This document shows positions 18,602-25,029 of a DNA stretch of 40,172 bases, one piece after another. The notes under the pieces are model-generated. The model did no database searches and was not told the origin of the DNA. It saw only the letters and a list, made by a program, of their open reading frames with translations. Within the stretch, counting starts at the first letter, position 1. Each line of letters begins with the position of its first letter. Source of the DNA: Pseudomonadota bacterium (lineage in GTDB: Bacteria; Pseudomonadota; Gammaproteobacteria; Burkholderiales; Rhodocyclaceae); contig JAPLQT010000063.1 of the NCBI GenBank assembly GCA_026399515.1, positions 47,561 through 87,732 on the forward strand, in the 5' to 3' direction. The translations under genes were made by a program, and so were the position numbers.

Positions 18602-19228
18602 TCACGGATGCACCTTCTCGTGCCGTTCCAGCATTTGCACGAACTGGATAATTCGCCTGGCGCGCGTTTCGGCCTTCTTGGCGGTTTGAATCCTGAACAG
18701 AACGGCGTATCGATTCCCGCTGTCGAGCATTCCGAAGAAGTCCTTTGCTCGCGGATTGCCATCCAGCGCCGACTGAAAATCACCGGGTATGGTTGCCTTG
18801 CTCGCCGAGTCATACGCGGCGTCCCAGCGCCCGTCGAGCTTCGCGCGTTCGATCATTTGGAGTCCGGCCGGCTTCATGCTTCCTGCTTTGATCAGAGCCA
18901 GCGCCTTGTCCTTATTGATCTTCGACCAAATACTCTTGTCCGAGCGTCGAGTAAATTTCTGGAGCCAGAATTGTTCGTCGTGGGCCTGCTTCTGTCCATC
19001 TATCCATCCAAAGCAAAGCGCAATTTCCACGGCTTCGTCGTATGAAACCGACGCTATCCCCGCTCCCTTTTTTGCGAGCTGCAACCACAGCCCGGGCGAC
19101 GAGCCGTGGTTTTTTGTCAGCCAACCGGCCCAGTCTTTCTGTCGCTCAAAGTGTTGAATCGGCAAAGTTGCAGATGACTTGGATTGAGGTTTCACACGCG
19201 ATACTCCGAAGCGACCCTGGGCAGGCAT
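18602..19228 (-). CDS. YdeI/OmpD-associated family protein
   Basis: Protein of 208 aa. The family pattern is clear: PIQHFERQKDWAGWLTKNH, then GLWLQLAKKG, YDEAVEIALCFGWIDGQ and FTRRSDKSIWSKINKDKAL, with a C-terminal helical region ending in the IDELVR-like RRIIQFVQMLE. Family members have been linked to polymyxin and bacteriocin tolerance in enterobacteria, but the mechanism is unknown. The start ATG is only 3 bp after the stop of the SnoaL-like gene, so the two are co-transcribed. A start about 12 codons later is possible. Confidence 0.9.
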   Translation of the reverse strand: MPAQGRFGVSRVKPQSKSSATLPIQHFERQKDWAGWLTKNHGSSPGLWLQLAKKGAGIASVSYDEAVEIALCFGWIDGQKQAHDEQFWLQKFTRRSDKSIWSKINKDKALALIKAGSMKPAGLQMIERAKLDGRWDAAYDSASKATIPGDFQSALDGNPRAKDFFGMLDSGNRYAVLFRIQTAKKAETRARRIIQFVQMLERHEKVHP

Positions 19229-19231
19229 CGG

Positions 19232-19741
19232 TTAAGGCTGCGAGGAAGTGCGCAGACGCTCGATGAGCCAGCGACCATCTTGCTGGCGCCTCCACTGTAT
19301 GTCAAACAAGCCGCTGGCCACGATCTCCTGTCCATCCGGCGCTCTGACCGACTGCACGTAGGTTCCCGACTGGCTCACCTGCGTGCTTGCCGGCGACACG
19401 GAGACAAGCGTCATGTCGTGGGACAGAACCCGGTAATTTGCGAAGGACTCCAGGAAGCTCCGAATCTTCGCTCTGCCGACAATGGGCGCCTGGCCGACAT
19501 GCTCCATGCTTCCGCTTGGCAAGAACAGCTCAGACAGCGCGACCGCGTCCTGGCGGCTCAGCAACTGCGCGTACATTTTCAAGGCGGCAGCAGTCTCCCG
19601 CTGGGCCGCCTGCTCCGGCGATGCCCCGAACTCAGTGGGCTGAGAAGCGCAAGCGGCCAGCGCGCAGGTAGCCGCCACGAAAAACATCCGGCGAGCCATG
19701 ACGGCGACCGTGGAATTGGGGGATGGACTCGTCGATTTCAT
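19232..19741 (-). CDS. SnoaL/NTF2-like lipoprotein
   Basis: Predicted lipoprotein with an NTF2-like (SnoaL/DUF4440) fold, 169 aa from the first ATG. An internal ATG at 19699 gives a cleaner lipoprotein signal, MARRMFFVAATCALAAC, with lipobox LAAC; neither start has a good ribosome site. The mature part has the typical helix-helix start (ETAAALKMYAQLLSRQDAVALSELF) and ends in DIQWRRQQDGRWLIERL, the usual last strand pair. Such domains bind small molecules or act as isomerases or scaffolds; no activity can be assigned. It is followed directly by the YdeI gene. Confidence 0.85.
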   Translation of the reverse strand: MKSTSPSPNSTVAVMARRMFFVAATCALAACASQPTEFGASPEQAAQRETAAALKMYAQLLSRQDAVALSELFLPSGSMEHVGQAPIVGRAKIRSFLESFANYRVLSHDMTLVSVSPASTQVSQSGTYVQSVRAPDGQEIVASGLFDIQWRRQQDGRWLIERLRTSSQP

Positions 19742-19817
19742 TGGTAACAGGACAACGGGGGAATCTCCTGCCGAATATCTTCGTCAAGTTTGCCATAGAA
19801 AACATCGAACAGGCCAC

Positions 19818-19834
19818 CGGAGACACGGTCTCCG
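19818..19834. other. Short GC-rich hairpin between DUF2809 and SnoaL-like genes
   Basis: A perfect 7-bp stem (CGGAGAC/GTCTCCG) with a 3-base loop lies in the 135-bp gap between the two minus-strand genes. No T-run follows it on either strand, so it is at best a weak or Rho-assisted terminator. Confidence 0.3.
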
Positions 19835-19876
19835 CTCACGACCCGATTGGTCCGTTCAACAGGCGAACGCTCTTGG

Positions 19877-20335
19877 CTAAGCGCTTGGCGTCAGCAGGCG
19901 CATGCGCAACCACAACAGATCGCACGCCGACCCGACGGCAATCCCGATTGCATACGCCAGGAGATCCACCCAGGAGAACCCGGAACCGAGAACCAGGTGG
20001 CCGAGTGTGGTGCTTCGAATCGAGTCGATCCACGGAGCCTGATAGAGCTGGCTGAATTCGACGGCGTAGGACGCGAGCAGCGCAAAGGCCGCAAGCCGCC
20101 ATGTCTTCGCATTGGGCAGGAAGGCGCACAAAGCGACGAAGACCATGAGCGCCCACAAAGCATCTCCGGGATACTTTTCCAACGCGGCGGGAAACAAGCC
20201 CGGAAACTTCCGGGAAGCCAGGCCGAGCGCGATGACCACCATCACCGCGGCGGCATATGAATACCTGCTGCGCGAGTATGTGTGCCGACCGGAGGTCTCG
20301 GGTGGCCCGACGATTATCCGAGTGAAACGGCTCAT
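19877..20335 (-). CDS. DUF2809 domain-containing membrane protein
   Basis: Inner-membrane protein of 152 aa with about four helices. The DUF2809 pattern is visible: VVIALGLASRKFPGLFPAAL, then YPGDALWALMVFVALC, FALLASYAVEFSQLYQAPW and GFSWVDLLAYAIGI. The function is unknown; the fold resembles VanZ-like proteins in hydropathy. The ATG at 20335 lies 5 bp after the stop of the upstream membrane gene. The first 30 residues are polar and not typical of the family, so the real start could be later. Confidence 0.8.
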   Translation of the reverse strand: MSRFTRIIVGPPETSGRHTYSRSRYSYAAAVMVVIALGLASRKFPGLFPAALEKYPGDALWALMVFVALCAFLPNAKTWRLAAFALLASYAVEFSQLYQAPWIDSIRSTTLGHLVLGSGFSWVDLLAYAIGIAVGSACDLLWLRMRLLTPSA

Positions 20336-20340
20336 GGCAG

Positions 20341-20871
20341 TTAGGATGCGGTGGATATCTCGCTCCTGGGACCGGCGGGCATCCGGTTGAAGTACATGCG
20401 ATGGAGGAAAAATGCGATTGGAATGCCGAAGAGCAACGCATGCGATACGAAGCCCTGAGCCAGAACCTGTGGGCTGTAGGTGATCCTGAACTGGATGGCG
20501 GAGAGCGGAATCACGACAAAGTTCATCGTGAGGTAGACGAGTACGCCAAAGATCGCCCCGAACACCAGGTAACACCTCTGGACGAGGGATGATTGCCGCG
20601 CTACCGCGAAATAGACGCCAGCGGCAACCAGCGCAATACCGAAATGTAGAAAGAGGCCCATGGCACCGGTTGCCAACCCGCCTTGGTAGGAGGACGCGCC
20701 CAACAAGCCGCTTGCCACCGACTGGAGCACCCGTAATGGCGTTACTCCGCGGAACTCGGCGACCACGAAAGCATAGACGATGTCGAGCGCGCCTGCGGAC
20801 AAACCGCCGACCAGGATCGCGGCAACGAGCCTGGGCGCGCCGGGTACGGTGGATGAGGCCATGGGTTGCAT
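20341..20871 (-). CDS. Uncharacterised four-helix membrane protein
   Basis: Membrane protein of 176 aa with about four transmembrane segments (near residues 15-38, 70-90, 100-125 and 145-165). I recognise the LVGGLSAGALDIVYAF ... LRVLQSVASGLLG pattern from unnamed bacterial membrane proteins, but no function is known. The start at 20871 is decided by an AGGAG ribosome site 8 bases upstream that overlaps the end of the beta-lactamase gene; the longer frame to 20919 would overlap that gene further. It is coupled to the DUF2809 gene. Confidence 0.78.
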   Translation of the reverse strand: MQPMASSTVPGAPRLVAAILVGGLSAGALDIVYAFVVAEFRGVTPLRVLQSVASGLLGASSYQGGLATGAMGLFLHFGIALVAAGVYFAVARQSSLVQRCYLVFGAIFGVLVYLTMNFVVIPLSAIQFRITYSPQVLAQGFVSHALLFGIPIAFFLHRMYFNRMPAGPRSEISTAS

Positions 20872-20879
20872 GTTTTGGC

Positions 20880-20993
20880 TCCTAACGTGGGTCTGGAACG
20901 ACTGGTTGAGGAGTGACACGAGTGACCTCCTGTACCTGAGGTTTGAGGTAAGCGGCGCGCGGCAGCGCGTCCTGCTTGACCGGTGGGTTGGGC
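20880..20993 (-). repeat. attC-like inverted-repeat element overlapping the beta-lactamase 3' end (candidate)
   Basis: On the minus strand this 114-bp stretch begins with GCCCAAC (RYYYAAC) and ends with GTTAGGA (GTTRRR, last base not a pyrimidine), 8 bp before the next gene's ATG. Internal inverted pairs are nested around its centre: ACCTC (20925-20929) with GAGGT (20945-20949), and a 10-bp pairing with three G-T wobbles between 20901-20910 and 20975-20984. It encodes the extra C-terminal tail of the beta-lactamase. Size and ends fit an integron attC, but the canonical L-box spacing is missing. Confidence 0.35.
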
Positions 20994-21784
20994 GGCAATG
21001 CCTCGATGGAGCGAAGGATGGCCCGCGTAATAGCCTCTCTCTTCGAAAGATCGGCCATCCTGTTTGGCGTGTCGATATTCAGAGCGAAGAAGACCGGACC
21101 GGTCGGCCACTCGACCCATCCGACCCACCAACCCATTCGGCCCGTCCAGCCTGTCTTGGCGCGCAGTATCCAGTCGCGTCCAGCCTCGACGATCATTATG
21201 TCCTTGACCAAACGCTGGTGTTCTACGCGAAACGGGAGTTCATTTCGATAAAGGCGCTTCAGGAAGGAGATCTGCTCGTACGCCGAAATCGCAAGATTGC
21301 CGTCGATCCAGTAGTCGCCATGCTTCGAAGAAGGATCGGCGTTTCCATAGTTCAGTTTTCCGAGATAGTCTCTTGCCCTGTCTTCGCCGATTTCTTTTGC
21401 GAACAGTTCGTATACCCAAACGGCAGAGTTGCGCATTGCCGATCGCAGGTTCTGGTCTTGATTGTGTGCCGCGAAATCTCTCGCAACCCCGTCCCACCTG
21501 AAAACCTGAAACTCGTCGCGAACAGCCCCCGCATCCAGTGCAAAGAGCGTGTGCGGAATCTTGAAGGTGGAAGCCGGCGAGTAGCGTTTCTTGGCCCGAT
21601 TTTCATCATAAACGGATGTGGATCGAGTGGCTGTCCGCTCGTCCGCCACGACGATGGTCCCGTGAGCCTCGAACTCAGTGAAGATCTTTCCCCAATCAGA
21701 ACGGTTTTGCGCCTTCTCTTGTGCGTCGCTGAGAGAGACGAGCGAAAAAAATGAAAATAGAAGTGCGAGGATTCGGATTTTCAC
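20882..21784 (-). CDS. Class D (OXA-type) beta-lactamase with a C-terminal extension
   Basis: Periplasmic serine beta-lactamase of class D, 300 aa, after a signal peptide of about 21 residues ending SLSDA. All active-site motifs are present: STFK (Ser72-Lys75), SAV (120-122), YGN (146-148), the DYWIDGNLAISAYEQ omega-side segment, and KTG (210-212). The catalytic domain ends at about residue 263 (SIEALPP). A further proline-rich tail of about 37 residues is unusual for the family and is encoded by the attC-like sequence. I chose the GTG at 21784 because AAGGA stands 8 bases before it; an upstream ATG at 21805 would add seven polar residues. Lower GC than the flanking core genes suggests transfer. 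The substrate range cannot be read from sequence. Confidence 0.93.
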   Translation of the reverse strand: MKIRILALLFSFFSLVSLSDAQEKAQNRSDWGKIFTEFEAHGTIVVADERTATRSTSVYDENRAKKRYSPASTFKIPHTLFALDAGAVRDEFQVFRWDGVARDFAAHNQDQNLRSAMRNSAVWVYELFAKEIGEDRARDYLGKLNYGNADPSSKHGDYWIDGNLAISAYEQISFLKRLYRNELPFRVEHQRLVKDIMIVEAGRDWILRAKTGWTGRMGWWVGWVEWPTGPVFFALNIDTPNRMADLSKREAITRAILRSIEALPPNPPVKQDALPRAAYLKPQVQEVTRVTPQPVVPDPR

Positions 21785-21799
21785 AAGTTTTCCTTCGAC

Positions 21800-21926
21800 G
21801 TCCAACGTTCAAATTGAGGAGCTGGCCGATTGCAAAACTTGACCGGCGGCGTCCCAGAAGTTCAAAAGAACACAAGCCGCAAAGCGAACGTATACCTGCC
21901 AGTCCCGCCCGAAAACAGGGTTGGGC
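21800..21926 (-). repeat. attC-like nested inverted repeat between two accessory genes (candidate)
   Basis: This 127-bp element fills most of the gap between the 166-aa unknown gene and the beta-lactamase gene. On the plus strand its ends are GTCCAAC (21800-21806) and GTTGGGC (21920-21926), fitting RYYYAAC...GTTRRRY. Nested pairs share one centre near 21863: CTGGC/GCCAG (21822, 21898), GCGGC/GCCGC (21846, 21876) and a GTTC-AAAA-GAAC hairpin (21860-21871). The right end lies 12 bp past the stop of the upstream gene and the left end 16 bp before the next start, as in an integron cassette. L-boxes next to the R-boxes are not recognisable. Confidence 0.4.
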
Positions 21927-21937
21927 TGGGTACTCAT

Positions 21938-22438
21938 CTAGCCTAGCTCCTGTGGCGACACAAAGCATAGTTCGCCTTTGGCTCCAGGGGCACCCATTGA
22001 TGTTCTTGAGAACTCTTCGCAAGAAAACGGCTTAATGGGATGGCCTAAGATTTTCGATGCCTTGTCCCAATTGCCCTCACTCCGCCAGCGTCCTCCAGGC
22101 TCTAAGCGTATCTTTCCGGTGTCGGCGTCCACGAGCCCGAAACCCGCTTCATTACACCCCGTACCGCCGCACATCCAGTTGAACAAGACATACATTTTTC
22201 CAGTAGCGCTTGTTTCACACCTAAGCATAAAAAACTCTCGATCCATGTAATACAGGTAGTCATATTCCGCACCGGGAACTCTAATTGTCAATACATAGAA
22301 AGGCGACTCGTTGACCGCGCTATTAAAAAGGCTAACGGTAGCTCTCCCGCACGTGAGCACGCCATCTTGTACGGCAACCGCTTCAGTTATGGAAGAAATT
22401 AGAATCAGGACTGCGCCAAAAAGGTGAGTGAGCTTCAT
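21938..22438 (-). CDS. Unknown secreted protein
   Basis: Protein of 166 aa that I do not recognise. It begins with a clear signal peptide (MKLTHLFGAVLILISSITEAVA), so the product is probably periplasmic. The mature part has several cysteines (in LTCGRATVS, MLRCETS, NWMCGGTGC, SCEEF and ELCF), which could form disulfides. The ATG at 22438 is preceded 7 bases upstream by GTTGGGC, and the stop is followed by the 127-bp attC-like repeat, so the gene is laid out like a promoterless integron cassette. A TTG four codons earlier is a weaker start. GC is lower than in flanking genes. Confidence 0.7.
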   Translation of the reverse strand: MKLTHLFGAVLILISSITEAVAVQDGVLTCGRATVSLFNSAVNESPFYVLTIRVPGAEYDYLYYMDREFFMLRCETSATGKMYVLFNWMCGGTGCNEAGFGLVDADTGKIRLEPGGRWRSEGNWDKASKILGHPIKPFSCEEFSRTSMGAPGAKGELCFVSPQELG

Positions 22439-22493
22439 GCTAGTGCCCAACGAAGCTGTAGAAAAAGTGTATTCATGTATTCATGTGCGTATT

Positions 22494-22540
22494 CTGACCC
22501 GAACCAAACCGAATATCAATTGTCATAAATGGTTCGTCAG
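22494..22540. repeat. Bulged inverted repeat upstream of the unknown secreted-protein gene
   Basis: An 11-bp inverted repeat (22494-22506 and 22530-22540), with two extra C bases bulged in the left arm and a 23-base loop, sits in the middle of the 147-bp gap between two minus-strand genes. An octamer GTATTCAT is repeated in tandem just to its left. It could be a terminator-like hairpin for the gene ending at 22586 or the core of a third, degenerate attC-like site. No matching outer R-box is visible on the right. Confidence 0.35.
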
Positions 22541-22585
22541 CACTGGGACTTTGCATAGCACGCTATAAGCACATCGACACCAGCA

Positions 22586-23128
22586 CTACCTGCGCTCGGC
22601 AATTCGTTTCTGAAGAACGTCAATTCTGTTTGAGGCGTAGCTGATACCCTGCACTCCTTCAGCTCGCGCCGTTTTCGCGTTGTCTAAGACAACCTTTGCT
22701 TTTTGCAGTTTTCCTTTCGCGCGCTCCCGTTCTTCGGTTGTGCCTTCCCCTCGGTCATATAAATTTTTGAGCGTGTCATAGTCCGTTTCCAGATCTTTGA
22801 TTTGCGTGCCCAAGTCTGCGACATTGGCTTCTTGTTTTACCTTTAGACGGATTAGGCGCCGCATCTCATCCATCATTTCGTCGCTGGACGCACCGTCCGG
22901 TGGCACCTCGGGGGTGATTCTTGCGTTGCCAGTTGCTTCCCTTTCCTTCTTACTTTCCTGAGGGACAGTCAGATACAAAGCCATAAGTGCAAACCCGAAC
23001 AATCCAACGAACCACTTTTTACTCCGAGAATCAATCAACGGAAGTTCTATACCGAATGCTTTAAGTCCACCACCAATTAAGGCAGCGATAACGCAGACAA
23101 TACCCGCAGTAAGTACGGCTTCTGGCAT
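22586..23128 (-). CDS. Small membrane protein with C-terminal coiled coil, unknown function
   Basis: Protein of 180 aa, not recognised. Two hydrophobic helices near the N-terminus (about residues 4-30 and 37-58) are followed by a long charged region from about residue 75 to the end, with heptad-like spacing and many Glu, Lys and Arg (EMMDEMRRLIRLKVKQEANV, LETDYDTLKNLYDRGE), predicting a cytoplasmic coiled coil. I chose the ATG at 23128 because AAGGAG stands 7 bases before it; 13 upstream codons in the open frame lack a ribosome site. It is the first gene of the minus-strand accessory run. Confidence 0.72.
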   Translation of the reverse strand: MPEAVLTAGIVCVIAALIGGGLKAFGIELPLIDSRSKKWFVGLFGFALMALYLTVPQESKKEREATGNARITPEVPPDGASSDEMMDEMRRLIRLKVKQEANVADLGTQIKDLETDYDTLKNLYDRGEGTTEERERAKGKLQKAKVVLDNAKTARAEGVQGISYASNRIDVLQKRIAERR

Positions 23129-23564
23129 CCTACGGCTCCTTATTGCGAAGTAACGACAATACGCCATCGTCTGAAATCGTCAGCGTGTTAGAGATCATCT
23201 TCATGCCACGGACTGAGCGATGCTTGGGTTGCGGTCGCCGGTCAAAGTCTGGTACCCAGGCCAGAATATTATGAGGTCATATCGCCTTAAATCCAAATGG
23301 CATGATAACGCCCCTGAGCAATAATGGATATACCTAAAAACCCATAGTTTGGCGGACATGGATTTACCAGCACTTCGGCGCTTCTTCCTGCAACATTGCA
23401 CCAAGCCAAGGAAGAACAACGGAGTCTTGCGTGGTCGGCTGACAACCGCAGGCTTGTCATCGTTCCGCGCGGGAGTGTCGCCTGTCGCGGACGTTTCCCC
23501 CCTGTTGATTTACACTGCGATACCCTATCGAACCAGATATCCGCCTCTTAACAAGGAAACCATC
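23129..23564. other. Intergenic region with no recognised gene
   Basis: These 436 bp separate divergent genes. The part from about 23130 to 23350 is less GC-rich than the flanks. I see no RNA gene, no clear terminator and no credible coding frame; the frame open upstream of the hydrolase gene lacks a ribosome site and family similarity. Confidence 0.5.
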
Positions 23565-24431
23565 ATGCACCCCATGCGCCAACGCACCGTCCAATGTTCC
23601 AGCCCCGCCGGCCTGCACCGCATGGCCTATGTCGAATGGGGCGACCCGGGCAACGGGAAGGTGCTGGTCTGCGTCCATGGCCTGACGCGCTGTTCGCGCG
23701 ACTTCGATTTCATGGCCCAGGCGCTGGCGGATGAGTACCGGGTGGTCTGTCCCGACGTGGTGGGGCGGGGGCGCAGCGACTGGCTTAAGCTCAAGGCGCT
23801 GTATGCGGTCCCGCAATACGTCGCGGACATGGTGACGCTGATCGCGCGGCTGGATGTCGATACGGTGCATTGGGTCGGCACCTCGATGGGCGGGTTGATC
23901 GGCATGGCGCTGGCGGCGCAGGAAAATACCCCGATCACGCGGCTGGTGCTGAACGATGTCGGGCCGGTGGTGACCGGGGTGTCGCTGAAGCGCATTGCGG
24001 AATATGTCGGCAACGACCCGCGCTTCGACAGCATCGAACAGGCCGAAGCTTTCGTGCGCTTCGTCAGCGCCACTTTCGGGACTTTCAACGATGCGCAGTG
24101 GCGTCACCTGACCGAGCATGTGGTGCGCACCGCCGCCGACGGCAAGATCGAGTTCCGCTATGACCCCGGCATCGCCGAGCCGGCAAGCAAGATCCTGGAG
24201 CAAACCCAGGGCAAGGATATGGAGATGTGGCCGCTGTACGAAGCCGTCCGGTGCCCGACGCTGGTGCTGCGCGGCGCGCAATCCGACCTGCTGACGCCGG
24301 AGACGGTGGCGCAGATGGCGAGCCGCGGCCCGAAAGCCCGGACCGCCGAAATTCCCGGCGTCGGCCATGCGCCGATGCTGATGCATGACGAACAGGTAGC
24401 GCTGGTGCGGGATTATTTACGGGCAGGCTGA
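23565..24431 (+). CDS. Alpha/beta-fold hydrolase
   Basis: Hydrolase of 288 aa with a complete alpha/beta-hydrolase triad. The oxyanion motif is VHGLTRCSRDF, the nucleophile elbow GTSMGGLIG (Ser107), the acid lies in LRGAQSDLLTPE, and the histidine in GVGHAPM near the end. It resembles esterases and lactone or C-C bond hydrolases; the substrate is unknown. The ATG at 23565 has AAGGAAA upstream. It is separated from the aor genes by 106 bp that carry a small palindrome, so it may or may not belong to that unit. Confidence 0.9.
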   Translation: MHPMRQRTVQCSSPAGLHRMAYVEWGDPGNGKVLVCVHGLTRCSRDFDFMAQALADEYRVVCPDVVGRGRSDWLKLKALYAVPQYVADMVTLIARLDVDTVHWVGTSMGGLIGMALAAQENTPITRLVLNDVGPVVTGVSLKRIAEYVGNDPRFDSIEQAEAFVRFVSATFGTFNDAQWRHLTEHVVRTAADGKIEFRYDPGIAEPASKILEQTQGKDMEMWPLYEAVRCPTLVLRGAQSDLLTPETVAQMASRGPKARTAEIPGVGHAPMLMHDEQVALVRDYLRAG

Positions 24432-24464
24432 GCTTATTGCGTCGCACCATTGATTTATGTTTGA

Positions 24465-24476
24465 AGTTACATAACT
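24465..24476. promoter_or_regulatory. Small palindrome upstream of aorA
   Basis: AGTTA-CA-TAACT is a perfect 12-bp dyad about 60 bp before the aorA start, in the only sizeable gap before the five-gene aor unit. It could be an operator half-site or chance; no regulator gene adjoins. Confidence 0.25.
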
Positions 24477-24537
24477 GCGTAGTAGACTTCCGACGCGGAT
24501 TTCGACCCTTGAAATCCATCGACGAGGAGGCGACACC

Positions 24538-25017
24538 ATGCAGAAATCGCTGCACATCGACCCGGGCAAATGCACCGGCTGCCTGCAATGCGAGATGGCC
24601 TGTTCCTACGAGAACTACGGCGTCTTCAACATCTCGAAATCGCGCATCAAGGTCTTCAATTTCGAGCACGAAGGCCGCAAGGTTCCCTACACCTGCACCC
24701 AGTGCGCCGAGGCGTGGTGCATGACGGCATGCCCGGTGGATGCGATCAAGATCGATGCCGCGACGGGCGCCAAGGTGGTCAACGAGGCGACCTGCGTCGG
24801 TTGCAAGGTGTGCACGATAGCCTGTCCGTTCGGCACCGTGAATTACGTCGCCGATACCGGCAAGGTGCAGAAATGCGACCTGTGCGGCGGCGATCCGGCT
24901 TGCGCCACGGCCTGCCCAACCGGCGCCATCACTTATGTCGAGTCCGACTGGACCGGGCTCGAAAAGATGCGGCTGTGGGCAGGCAAGACCGATACTCAAC
25001 CCCGCGCCAACGCTTAA
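24538..25017 (+). CDS. aorA: 4Fe-4S ferredoxin-type subunit of tungsten aldehyde oxidoreductase (AorA)
   Basis: Electron-transfer subunit of 159 aa. Sixteen cysteines fall in four cluster-type motifs: CTGCLQCEMAC (12-22), CTQCAEAWCMTACP, CVGCKVCTIACP and CDLCGGDPACATACP, enough for four [4Fe-4S] clusters. This is the small polyferredoxin subunit seen in bacterial AOR of the Aromatoleum type, which links the tungsten subunit to the flavin subunit and can polymerise into filaments in that organism. The start has a GAGGAG ribosome site. It lies 12 bp before aorB. Confidence 0.92.
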   Translation: MQKSLHIDPGKCTGCLQCEMACSYENYGVFNISKSRIKVFNFEHEGRKVPYTCTQCAEAWCMTACPVDAIKIDAATGAKVVNEATCVGCKVCTIACPFGTVNYVADTGKVQKCDLCGGDPACATACPTGAITYVESDWTGLEKMRLWAGKTDTQPRANA

Positions 25018-25029
25018 GAGGAGACGGAC

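Noticed and set aside
19742-20346. Further attC-like sites around the DUF2809 and SnoaL-like genes
   Set aside because: TCCTAAC, GTTCAAC and GTTGTCC-like strings occur, but no pair of ends with nested inverted repeats could be built.
23349-23564. N-terminal extension of the alpha/beta hydrolase
   Set aside because: The open frame continues upstream but has no ribosome site and is unlike the family; the ATG at 23565 has AAGGAAA.
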